From positions 1 to 22,087 of the IMG/VR virus record IMGVR_UViG_3300020430_000991: a DNA stretch of 22,087 bases; one strand, given 5' to 3'. This DNA comes from a virus. Both the position numbers and the translations under genes were made by a program. The notes under the pieces are model-generated. The model was not told the DNA's origin, did no database searches, and worked only from the letters and a program-made list of their open reading frames with translations. Below, one piece after another: positions 1 to 6,545 of this stretch; within the stretch, counting starts at the first letter, position 1, and each line of letters begins with the position of its first letter.

Positions 1-653
1 AATCAGGATTGTTCATTACAAAGAAAAGATATGCTGTACTGATATATGACCTGGAAGGACATAGAACAGATGGAGGTGACGAGCCAGGCAAAGTAAAAGC
101 AATGGGTTTAGACTTAAAAAGATCAGACACTCCGTTGTTTGTGCAAAACTTTTTAAGTGAACTATTATTAATGGTCTTAACAGGAAAAACAGAGAAAGAA
201 GTTCTTGAACGTATTGCTGTATTCAGACAAGAATTTAAAAAACTTCCTGGATGGCAAAAAGCATCACCTAAACGTGCAAACAATATTGGCGAGTATGCTA
301 AAAAAGAAGCAAGGCTGGGTAAAGCAAATATGCCAGGACACGTGAGAGCAAGTCTTAATTGGAACAATCTAAAAAAGATGAATTCAGACAAACACTCAAT
401 GGAAATTGTAGATGGTATGAAAGTTATGGTGTGTAAATTGAAAAAGAATCCTTTAGACTATACATCAGTTGCATATCCTGTTGATCAACTACGTATTCCA
501 ATATGGTTTAAAGAATTGCCTTTTGATGATGACAGCATGGAAAAAACACTAATTGATAGCAAATTAGGAAACTTACTTGGTGTATTGAAATGGGATATTT
601 CAAGCACTGAAACAAAAAATACATTTAATACATTATTTGACTTTGGAGAATAG
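1..653 (+). CDS. 43: Family B DNA polymerase, T4 gp43 type, C-terminal fragment (5' end outside window)
   Basis: Replicative DNA polymerase of the T4 type; only about the last 216 residues are inside the window. The first complete codon in frame is at position 3 and translation is open from the edge, so the TTG at 9 is not a start. The segment KKRYAVLIYDLEG near the start matches the KKRY-containing palm/thumb segment of T4 gp43. It is followed by a thumb region with the recognisable MGLDLKRSDTP stretch. The protein ends FNTLFDFGE, like the C-terminal clamp-binding tail of T4 gp43, which fits the sliding clamp gene two genes downstream. The stop codon abuts the ATG of the dexA-like gene. The catalytic Asp residues and the exonuclease domain would lie upstream and cannot be judged. 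Confidence 0.9.
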   Translation, partial: SGLFITKKRYAVLIYDLEGHRTDGGDEPGKVKAMGLDLKRSDTPLFVQNFLSELLLMVLTGKTEKEVLERIAVFRQEFKKLPGWQKASPKRANNIGEYAKKEARLGKANMPGHVRASLNWNNLKKMNSDKHSMEIVDGMKVMVCKLKKNPLDYTSVAYPVDQLRIPIWFKELPFDDDSMEKTLIDSKLGNLLGVLKWDISSTETKNTFNTLFDFGE

Positions 654-1193
654 ATGAGTACACACGCAATGATAGATTTAGAAACTTTAAGCACTCGCCC
701 AGATGCTACTGTGATTACTATTGGTGCTATCAAATTTGATCCATATAATGATAGTGAACCCCATAGTGGATTGTACCTAAGACTTAACGTAGATGAACAA
801 GGTGAATTGGGCAGACACGTAGATGATGGTACAATGGAATGGTGGGGTAAGCAAAAGAAAGAAATACAAGATGAAGCATTTGGTGATCATCAAAGAACAG
901 GTGTTATGGACGCAATTAAACAACTTAACAAATTTAGTGTAGGAGTTGATGAGTTTTGGTGCCAAGGTCCTTTGTTCGATTATGCAATATTGCAACACTT
1001 GTATAAGCAGATGGAAACACCTGTGCCTTGGAACTATTGGCAAATTAGAGATTCTAGAACAGTATTCAATATGATGCCACAAGATCCAAGAAAAAATATG
1101 CAAACCGATTTACACAATGCTTTGGCAGATTGTTATTATCAAGCCAAGTGTCTACAAAAAGTGTATAAACATTTTGGAGTCAAACAGAAATGA
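654..1193 (+). CDS. dexA: DexA-like 3'-5' exonuclease (DEDDh)
   Basis: A 179-residue DEDDh 3'-5' exonuclease, similar to T4 exonuclease A and the Rv2179c-like exoribonucleases. The visible catalytic set is D8 and E10 (MIDLET), D109 (GPLFDYAIL), H154 and D159 (HNALADCYY). This is the full two-metal-ion site of the family, and the length is close to that of small DnaQ-fold enzymes. The start ATG directly follows the polymerase stop with no gap, so translation is probably coupled. In T4 such an enzyme is thought to degrade DNA from 3' ends. The DnaQ fold also includes oligoribonucleases, so RNA cannot be excluded as the substrate. The position after the polymerase supports a role in nucleic-acid metabolism. 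Confidence 0.8.
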   Translation: MSTHAMIDLETLSTRPDATVITIGAIKFDPYNDSEPHSGLYLRLNVDEQGELGRHVDDGTMEWWGKQKKEIQDEAFGDHQRTGVMDAIKQLNKFSVGVDEFWCQGPLFDYAILQHLYKQMETPVPWNYWQIRDSRTVFNMMPQDPRKNMQTDLHNALADCYYQAKCLQKVYKHFGVKQK

Positions 1194-1196
1194 TGC

Positions 1197-1225
1197 TTGA
1201 CATTTACCAAAAACCTAAATATAAT
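1197..1225 (+). promoter_or_regulatory. Consensus sigma70-type promoter for the sliding clamp, overlapping a late-type motif
   Basis: TTGACA at 1197-1202 and TATAAT at 1220-1225 are separated by exactly 17 bases, a perfect match to the bacterial housekeeping promoter. It starts four bases after the dexA stop and precedes a strong Shine-Dalgarno (AAGAGGAG) and the clamp ATG at 1246. The -10 overlaps CTAAATA (1215-1221), which resembles T4-like late promoter cores, so dual early/late use is possible. Confidence 0.8.
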
Positions 1226-1245
1226 AAACCTAAGAGGAGAAAAAT

Positions 1246-1974
1246 ATGAAAGACGTGTTACAAGATATAGTTGCTCATACACATTCATTGGGATTTTTAA
1301 GTCTAGTAAAAATTACTAATGAGGAGCAAACAAAAATAGAAAGTATGGCAGAAGATAGAAGTGTTATCTTAAATGCAAATACAAATTCTAAAGTAAATGA
1401 ATTTGATGGTGTGTTTGGAATGCCTAACTTGGACAAACTTGCTTTACATTTAAAATGTCCAGAGTATCAGAAAGATGCAAAACTTAATGTAGTGACAGCA
1501 GAAAGAAATGGCAAAACTGTGCCAACACACATACACTTTGAAAATGCAGGTGGTGATTTTAAAAATGATTACAGATTTATGAGTACTGAGATCATTAATG
1601 AAAAACTTAAATCTGTAAAATTTAAAGGCACTGCATGGGAAGTTGAATTTGAGCCTTCAGTAGCAAGTATTCAAAGATTTAAATTACAGGCGGCGGCACA
1701 CACAGAAGAAACTGTGTTTACTGTTAAAACTGAAAATGGCAATCTTGTGTTTTATTATGGTGATGCAAACACTCACGCAGGATCGTTTATTTTCCAAGGT
1801 GGAGTAAACAAAGATTTACAAAATGCTTGGAGTTGGCCGATTCAACAAGTTATGAGCATTTTGAATTTAGATGGCAAAATTACAATGGCTATTTCAGATG
1901 CAGGAGCAATGCAAATCACCGTAGACAGTGGTATAGCACAATACAATTATATTTTACCTGCACAAACAAAATAA
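1246..1974 (+). CDS. 45: DNA polymerase sliding clamp, T4 gp45 type
   Basis: A 242-residue processivity clamp, the trimeric ring that tethers the polymerase and, in T4, also activates late transcription. Recognition rests on clamp-like strands in both halves. The N-terminal domain has FDGVFGMPNLDKLALHL followed by KLNVV. The C-terminal domain ends with a WPIQQVMSIL helix, then GKITMAISDAGAMQITVD and IAQYNYILPA, the typical last strands of gp45/PCNA folds. The length is near T4 gp45 (228 residues). The ATG at 1246 has an AAGAGGAG ribosome site and its own consensus promoter. In T4, gene 45 precedes 44, 62, regA and 43; here it follows 43 and dexA, so the order is rearranged. No clamp-loader genes are in the window. 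Confidence 0.82.
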   Translation: MKDVLQDIVAHTHSLGFLSLVKITNEEQTKIESMAEDRSVILNANTNSKVNEFDGVFGMPNLDKLALHLKCPEYQKDAKLNVVTAERNGKTVPTHIHFENAGGDFKNDYRFMSTEIINEKLKSVKFKGTAWEVEFEPSVASIQRFKLQAAAHTEETVFTVKTENGNLVFYYGDANTHAGSFIFQGGVNKDLQNAWSWPIQQVMSILNLDGKITMAISDAGAMQITVDSGIAQYNYILPAQTK

Positions 1975-1993
1975 GTCATTGAGTAGGCAAGAT

Positions 1994-3472
1994 ATGGATA
2001 ACGTTATACCAACAGACAACCTAAGTAATAAGCAGAAAGATTATGCAACATTTCTTCCTGCTATGAGCAGTTTCTTTGCTAGGGATTTGGGTAAAGAAAA
2101 GCATGAAAAAGATTATATTCTTTCTTCAAGGGTACCACCAGGATTCGAACATGGAGTACAAGGACTCAATTATATGAGTTCCAAAGATTCATATTTTTAT
2201 TACAAATGGCATTTGTATTCGGCGGGTCACGCAGATTTAAACATGAATAAGTTTAGTGTGCGTGATGACATCATTAGAAATAGAGATAGAAATGATAATT
2301 GGGTACTAGGCGACTCTGGTGGTTTTCAGATAGGTAAAGGTGTTTGGGAAGGAGATTGGAAAGATCCTAATTGTCCTAAGGCTAAAAAGAAACGTGAACA
2401 AGTGTTGGCATTTATGGATGGCAACATGGATTATGGAATGATACTAGATATTCCTGCTTGGGTATCACGTTCTCCTCAAGGTGCCGCGGCAAGTAAGATT
2501 AATTCATATCAAGAAGCAGTGAATGGCACAAAAATAAACAATGATTACTTTATGAAAAATAGGAATGGTAATTGTAAATTTTTAAATGTGCTTCAAGGCG
2601 AAAACTTTCAACAAGCAGATGATTGGTATTCGCAAATGAAAGACTACTGTGATCCAAAGAAATATCCTAGTACGCATTTTAATGGTTGGGCAATGGGTGG
2701 ACAGAATATGTGTGATGTACACTTGGCGTTAAAACGGTTAGTTGCATTAAGATTTGATGGGCTACTTGAAAAAGGTGTGCATGACGTCATGCACTTTTTA
2801 GGAACAAGCAAATTAGAATGGGCAGTACTATTAACTGATATTCAAAGAGCAGTGAGAAAGTATCACAATGAAAATTTTATGATTACTTTTGATTGTGCAA
2901 GTCCTTTCCTAGCAAGTGCTAATGGTCAAATTTATACTGATATTGAAATTGAAGACAAAAAGAAATGGACTTATAGAATGCAACCAAGTGCAGACAATAA
3001 AGCATATGCAACTGATACTAGACCTTTCAGAGATGCAGTGCTTGATTATAAAATTTTTGATACATTTAAAGACAGTCCAGTAAGTGCTAGATGGCAAATG
3101 AAAGATATCACTTGTTATAAACCTGGTGACTTAAACAAAATGGGGAATGAAGGAAAAACTTCTTGGGACAGTTTCAGTTATACATTACAAATGGCACACA
3201 ATGTATGGATGCATATCACAGCAGTACAAGAAGCAAACAGAATGTATGACACAAAAATTAATCCTAAAATGTTAGTACAAGAACAATTTGATAGAGTTGC
3301 ATTTAAGGACGTTGTAAATGCCGTATTTGCAACAAGCAGTAGAGACGAAGCAAACGCAGTTATAGAAGAGTATTCAAGATTTTGGATGTCTATAATTGGC
3401 ACAAGAGGAGCAACAGGTAAAAAGACTGTAAATGCTTCTACACAGTTTGGAAACTTATTCGAGGAGGTATAA
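1994..3472 (+). CDS. dpdA: DpdA-like DNA 7-deazaguanine transglycosylase (TGT-related)
   Basis: A tRNA-guanine-transglycosylase-like enzyme of the DpdA type, predicted to exchange guanine in DNA for a 7-deazaguanine base. Landmarks follow TGT order (numbered from the ATG at 1994): LGDSGGFQIG with D107 as base-binding/acid residue, MILDIP near 150-153, NVLQGE at 198-203, GWAMGG at 231-236, MHFLGTSKL at 266-274, and ITFDCASP with D300 at the nucleophile position. The C-terminal CxCxxC zinc cluster of true TGTs is not seen, which favours DpdA over a tRNA enzyme. A TTG at 1979 would add five residues, but it has no ribosome site; AGTAGG lies six bases before the ATG at 1994. FolE and QueE further along supply the precursor pathway. 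An 18-bp palindrome sits inside the gene at 2777-2794. Confidence 0.8.
   Translation: MDNVIPTDNLSNKQKDYATFLPAMSSFFARDLGKEKHEKDYILSSRVPPGFEHGVQGLNYMSSKDSYFYYKWHLYSAGHADLNMNKFSVRDDIIRNRDRNDNWVLGDSGGFQIGKGVWEGDWKDPNCPKAKKKREQVLAFMDGNMDYGMILDIPAWVSRSPQGAAASKINSYQEAVNGTKINNDYFMKNRNGNCKFLNVLQGENFQQADDWYSQMKDYCDPKKYPSTHFNGWAMGGQNMCDVHLALKRLVALRFDGLLEKGVHDVMHFLGTSKLEWAVLLTDIQRAVRKYHNENFMITFDCASPFLASANGQIYTDIEIEDKKKWTYRMQPSADNKAYATDTRPFRDAVLDYKIFDTFKDSPVSARWQMKDITCYKPGDLNKMGNEGKTSWDSFSYTLQMAHNVWMHITAVQEANRMYDTKINPKMLVQEQFDRVAFKDVVNAVFATSSRDEANAVIEEYSRFWMSIIGTRGATGKKTVNASTQFGNLFEEV
2777..2799 (+). repeat. Perfect 18-bp palindrome plus T5 run inside dpdA (terminator-like)
   Basis: GTGCATGACGTCATGCAC at 2777-2794 is a perfect palindrome. 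As RNA it can form a 7-bp stem with an ACGT tetraloop. It is followed directly by TTTTT (2795-2799) and preceded by a run of A. This has the shape of an intrinsic terminator, but it lies in the middle of an intact reading frame. Confidence 0.55.
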
Positions 3473-3473
3473 A

Positions 3474-3677
3474 ATGGCAAAGAAAATAAGAAGTAAAAAG
3501 ATAAAGGCAGTGCAAAAAGAATACGATTGGTATAAAAAGAAAGTGGACCAAATGGAAGAGGAACGCACATATGATAGAAGTTGGGACTCTAAACACATTC
3601 TCGTTAAATTTAAAAAAATTAAGTTGGCTTTAAAAACACAACTAGACTCTATGAAAAGGAGCATATTAGGTAGATGA
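3474..3677 (+). CDS. Small basic, helical protein of unknown function
   Basis: A 67-residue protein rich in Lys and Arg (starts MAKKIRSKK), with heptad-like spacing of hydrophobic residues through the middle that suggests a short coiled coil or helical hairpin. The ATG at 3474 has an excellent GAGGAGG site at 3461-3467, inside the end of dpdA; an upstream in-frame start would have none. Its stop overlaps the next start as ATGA (3674-3677), so it sits in a coupled operon between dpdA and the oxidoreductase. I do not recognise a family. The high positive charge would allow nucleic-acid binding, but this is inference only. Confidence 0.7.
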   Translation: MAKKIRSKKIKAVQKEYDWYKKKVDQMEEERTYDRSWDSKHILVKFKKIKLALKTQLDSMKRSILGR

Positions 3678-4564
3678 AGACTTTAATAGTTGGATTAGGC
3701 TTTGGACAATTATACAAGAAAATTTATGAATCGATGGGTGCAGAAATAATCACTGTTGATTCAGAGCAATCAACCAATCCTAATTTTGTAGAATTAACAA
3801 CAGCGATAGAGGCCCATCCAGAGTTTGACACAGCACACATCTGTACTCCAAACAAAACACACTTTGCGTTGGCAAAAAAATTATCGGGCCATGCAAAGAT
3901 AGTATTTGTTGAAAAGCCAGGTGTTAAAAGTGTTGCTCAATGGACAGCATTAACACATGACAAACAAACAAAATACGTGATGACTAAAAATAATCAATAC
4001 AGAGACAACATTGGAGAGATGGCTAATTTAGGACAAAAGATGTCTAGTATAGATTTAAATTGGAAAAATAAAAATAGAATTCCTAGTCCGGGCACTTGGT
4101 TTACAAATAAAGATTTAGCATTTGGTGGTGTGTCAAGAGACCTGTTGCCACATATGTTATCTTTATTATTTGTCTTGGCTCCAAATGATTATGAATCATA
4201 CAATATAATAGATAAAAAAATTGAACAAAGATACAGACTAGAAGATTGCACAGACACAGACTATGGCAAAGTCAAAGAAGATGGCGTGTATGATGTCGAT
4301 GACAGTGCGTATTTAAAGTTAGTAGGACCTAACAATATCATTAAAGTCAACACTGCTTGGCGTACTGATGAAGAAGATGATATTGCAGTGCATATGTACA
4401 AAGGTGATATAAAATTTAGATCATTTTCTTTAGGACTATGTCCAGAAGAAGCATACAAAAAAATGATTGATAACCATGTTAAAAACCTAAATAATGAGGA
4501 GTTTTGGAAAGAACAAAACAAACAAGATTTGTTTATACACAAAATATTAGAAAATGCAATCTAG
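3674..4564 (+). CDS. Gfo/Idh/MocA-family NAD(P)-dependent oxidoreductase
   Basis: A 296-residue oxidoreductase. The N-terminal Rossmann motif is VGLGFG (residues 6-11), then CTPNKTH (57-63) and the family signature EKP (80-82) with its Lys. In the second domain GGVSRDLLPH (151-160) places D156 and H160 where the family keeps its catalytic Asp and His. These enzymes oxidise or reduce sugars, inositols or UDP-amino sugars using a bound nicotinamide cofactor. It is slightly short for the family (usually 330-370 residues) but has both domains. The gene overlaps its neighbours on both sides by a few bases, so it is in one operon with dpdA and the MDR dehydrogenase. The substrate is unknown; a modified sugar for a surface glycan or for DNA are both possible. 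Confidence 0.8.
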   Translation: MKTLIVGLGFGQLYKKIYESMGAEIITVDSEQSTNPNFVELTTAIEAHPEFDTAHICTPNKTHFALAKKLSGHAKIVFVEKPGVKSVAQWTALTHDKQTKYVMTKNNQYRDNIGEMANLGQKMSSIDLNWKNKNRIPSPGTWFTNKDLAFGGVSRDLLPHMLSLLFVLAPNDYESYNIIDKKIEQRYRLEDCTDTDYGKVKEDGVYDVDDSAYLKLVGPNNIIKVNTAWRTDEEDDIAVHMYKGDIKFRSFSLGLCPEEAYKKMIDNHVKNLNNEEFWKEQNKQDLFIHKILENAI

Positions 4565-5453
4565 AATATTATACACAGAAGGCAAAGGTCATTTTACAGA
4601 AGGCACTATTGAAATCAGTGACTTGGCTCCTAATGAGATTAGGGTAGCGAGTAAAAAGACTGGTGTGTGCAGAAGTGATATAGATATGATGAATGGAAAT
4701 TTTGGACCATTGCCTTTGAATATGCAAGGTCATGAAGGTTTAGGAGAAGTGGCAGACGTTGGCGCAAAAGTAAATGATGTAAAGGTAGGTGACTTTGTTG
4801 CCACAAGAGGTGAGCCTGCATACGCAGATTTTTACAATGCAAAAGATGGAACATATGTAAAAGTTCCTAGTTTAGATCCAAAGTATATTGTTGAGCCAGT
4901 TGCTTGTGGTTTAAATGTTGTAATGCAAGAAGAAACACAATTTGAAACACGTAATAATAAAAATGCAAAATTGTGTATTATTGGCAGTGGATTCTTAGCA
5001 TGGGTAGTATATCAATACTTGAATGCAAACTATTTTTTTAAAATTGATGTAATTGGTAAAAGCAACAAACAACTTTGGGGAGACAAGTTAAAAGACAAAT
5101 TTGATAGTGACTATGACATTGTGATTGATTTGAATACACGTGACGAAGTATTTAAAATGGATTTGTTAAAGCCACAAGGACTGATTGTTCTTGGTGCTGA
5201 AAAGACAAACAGCATCACAACAAACTTTGACAAACTGCTTTGGAATGCAGTGACAGTGATATTCCCAAGTCCAAGACAAAAAGACTTCAAACGTTGTATG
5301 CAGACAGCAGTAAAAATGATTGAATCTGGACAATTAAATGTTGACAATTTTTGGACAAAAGGTTACAATAGAGATAAAGAATGGCAATCTGCTTTTACAG
5401 AAGGTAACAAAAGACTGCCAGGATACAGTAGAGGTTATATAGAATGGTGTTAG
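4554..5453 (+). CDS. Zinc-type medium-chain dehydrogenase/reductase (alcohol/polyol dehydrogenase-like)
   Basis: A 299-residue MDR protein. The catalytic-zinc residues of the family are visible: C39 in GVCRSDI, H60-E61 in QGHEGLGEV, and E114/C118 in VEPVACGL. The Rossmann nucleotide-binding turn is IIGSGFLA (142-149). The four-cysteine structural-zinc lobe of classical alcohol dehydrogenases is absent, and the protein is 40-50 residues shorter than usual, so this is a trimmed version. It starts inside the end of the Gfo/Idh/MocA gene (11-base overlap) and ends inside the next gene. The two dehydrogenases are therefore very likely co-expressed and may act in successive steps on one sugar. The exact substrate cannot be read from sequence. 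Confidence 0.8.
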   Translation: MQSRILYTEGKGHFTEGTIEISDLAPNEIRVASKKTGVCRSDIDMMNGNFGPLPLNMQGHEGLGEVADVGAKVNDVKVGDFVATRGEPAYADFYNAKDGTYVKVPSLDPKYIVEPVACGLNVVMQEETQFETRNNKNAKLCIIGSGFLAWVVYQYLNANYFFKIDVIGKSNKQLWGDKLKDKFDSDYDIVIDLNTRDEVFKMDLLKPQGLIVLGAEKTNSITTNFDKLLWNAVTVIFPSPRQKDFKRCMQTAVKMIESGQLNVDNFWTKGYNRDKEWQSAFTEGNKRLPGYSRGYIEWC

Positions 5454-5971
5454 ATACGCAAAAAAGAAAGCAAGTAACTTATTTTACAGGGACTGAGATA
5501 GAAAATACTTGTATGAAAGGTGCTCAAACTTTATTTGTAGTAGGTGTGAGACCTGTTGAAGAAATAGAAATGTTGGCAAACAATAATAATGCAAAACATA
5601 TTTACTTTGGCACTAGTCAAAGTTTTACTCCTGAAACAGATGAGGAAATGCAAAGTTGGACAGTGATGTTAAGAGACCTATTGGACAGAGATTTCCATGT
5701 AACTTTGGACTTTGGAATAGAATATATTGAAAAAGTTACAGCCACAGGTTTAATGAAATATGAAAAATTTGTGCCTATGATCAGTGCCAAAATACCAAAC
5801 ATTTACAAACTTAATAAAAATACAACTTTAAAAATTGATGACATCACTTGGGGATTAACAAATTCAGGAGTTTGGAGTAAAAACTTAAAAGAAATTACAA
5901 ATGATATGCACTACACTGATTGGGAAGAATATGTGGGTGATACTGTGATTGACGTTGACAACGATGAATAA
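5444..5971 (+). CDS. Conserved phage protein of unknown function (175 aa)
   Basis: A soluble protein of 175 residues in the dpdA-linked operon; its ATG overlaps the end of the MDR gene, and GAGG lies about nine bases upstream. Visible elements are an N-terminal strand (TLFVVGV), a HIYFGTSQSF segment, a helix with MLRDLLDRDF, then HVTLDF, a FVPMISAKIP segment and TLKIDDITWG near the C-terminus, ending in a very acidic tail (DTVIDVDNDE). The alternating strand/helix pattern suggests an alpha/beta fold. I recall similar unannotated proteins in T4-like cyanophages, but cannot verify this. No catalytic motif is obvious. The gene end contains the -35 of the next promoter. Confidence 0.75.
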   Translation: MVLDTQKRKQVTYFTGTEIENTCMKGAQTLFVVGVRPVEEIEMLANNNNAKHIYFGTSQSFTPETDEEMQSWTVMLRDLLDRDFHVTLDFGIEYIEKVTATGLMKYEKFVPMISAKIPNIYKLNKNTTLKIDDITWGLTNSGVWSKNLKEITNDMHYTDWEEYVGDTVIDVDNDE

Positions 5972-5983
5972 AATTGTTATAAT
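5955..5983 (+). promoter_or_regulatory. Consensus sigma70-type promoter at the start of the QueD-like gene
   Basis: TTGACA (5955-5960) and TATAAT (5978-5983) are separated by exactly 17 bases, overlapping the 3' end of the previous gene. The predicted transcription start (about 5990) falls on the ATG at 5989-5991, so the message would have almost no leader. An adjacent TTGACG (5949-5954) is probably not used because its spacing would be 23. Confidence 0.75.
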
Positions 5984-5988
5984 AAGAT

Positions 5989-6369
5989 ATGAAAAATAAA
6001 AAAAACATTTGGGTAACATTTAGAAAAGAAGGCATCCACAAATATCCTGCGGCGTTAGATGATCCAAAACTAGCGACTGGCGACGAGTATGATGTTTCGT
6101 TTTTAGGCTATCCTCACAGACATATTTTTCATTTCAAAGTTGGTATAGAGGTATTTCATGATGATAGAGAAATAGAATTTATACAATTTAAAAGATGGCT
6201 AGAAAAATTGTACGCAGAAAAGACTTTACAATTAGACTACAAATCTTGTGAAATGATCAGCGATGATTTATTTGCTGAAATATCTAAAAAATATCCTAAT
6301 AGAGATGTTGAAATAGATGTAAGTGAAGATGGTGAAAATGGAAGTCATGCTGTCTATTATAAGGAGTAA
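5989..6369 (+). CDS. T-fold protein resembling QueD/6-pyruvoyl-tetrahydropterin synthase
   Basis: A 126-residue protein whose predicted strand-strand-helix-helix-strand-strand order matches the T-fold (tunnelling fold) of QueD, FolE and QueF. H17 sits near the first strand and H43/H45 (PHRHIFHF) begin the second, like the three zinc His of QueD. The helix EFIQFKRWLEKLY is followed by QLDY, where QueD has LDH, then a second helix. SEDGENG around E113 lies where QueD has its pterin-binding Glu. The catalytic Cys before HxH is absent and the His of LDH is Tyr, so the chemistry may differ. I recall very similar hypothetical proteins in cyanophages. If it does the QueD step, it would link FolE to QueE in this phage. 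A consensus promoter precedes it directly. Confidence 0.5.
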   Translation: MKNKKNIWVTFRKEGIHKYPAALDDPKLATGDEYDVSFLGYPHRHIFHFKVGIEVFHDDREIEFIQFKRWLEKLYAEKTLQLDYKSCEMISDDLFAEISKKYPNRDVEIDVSEDGENGSHAVYYKE

Positions 6370-6373
6370 AACA

Positions 6374-6544
6374 ATGATGACTTTGTTCTTAGGAACAATA
6401 GCATTTATATTTTTGGTCATATTCGCTCTGTTTATGCCAATGCCTGGTTTGTATGGCGGTGATGAATTCATAAGCGATATGGCATTAATGGCGGCTGGAC
6501 TCTTTGGCGGGTTAGCAATGATAGGATATTTTGAGGACAAATAA
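6374..6544 (+). CDS. Small two-helix membrane protein
   Basis: A 56-residue protein beginning at the ATG at 6374, with AAGGAG at 6361-6366 before it; in-frame upstream starts have no such site. It has a hydrophobic N-terminal helix (about residues 3-21, many Phe, Leu and Ile), a short polar loop with GLYGGDEF, and a second Ala/Gly-rich hydrophobic helix (about 34-52), ending FEDK. This predicts two membrane spans. The position between a cytosolic T-fold protein and a glycosyltransferase gives no clear clue to function. No holin-specific signature can be claimed. Confidence 0.65.
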   Translation: MMTLFLGTIAFIFLVIFALFMPMPGLYGGDEFISDMALMAAGLFGGLAMIGYFEDK

Positions 6545-6545
6545 A

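Noticed and set aside
654-1193. Reading the DexA-like protein as an oligoribonuclease
   Set aside because: The same DEDDh residues occur in both, but the place directly after the polymerase and the T4 precedent favour DexA; not excluded.
2131-2155. Reverse-strand T-loop-like sequence (GTTCGAATCC) inside dpdA, as in a tRNA 3' end or attachment site
   Set aside because: No acceptor, anticodon or D arm is around it, and the forward strand encodes an intact PPGFEHG segment of DpdA, so it is chance.
3178-3570. 130-codon minus-strand frame opposite the end of dpdA
   Set aside because: Shadow of dpdA and the next gene; hydrophobic composition is what A-rich coding DNA gives when read backwards.
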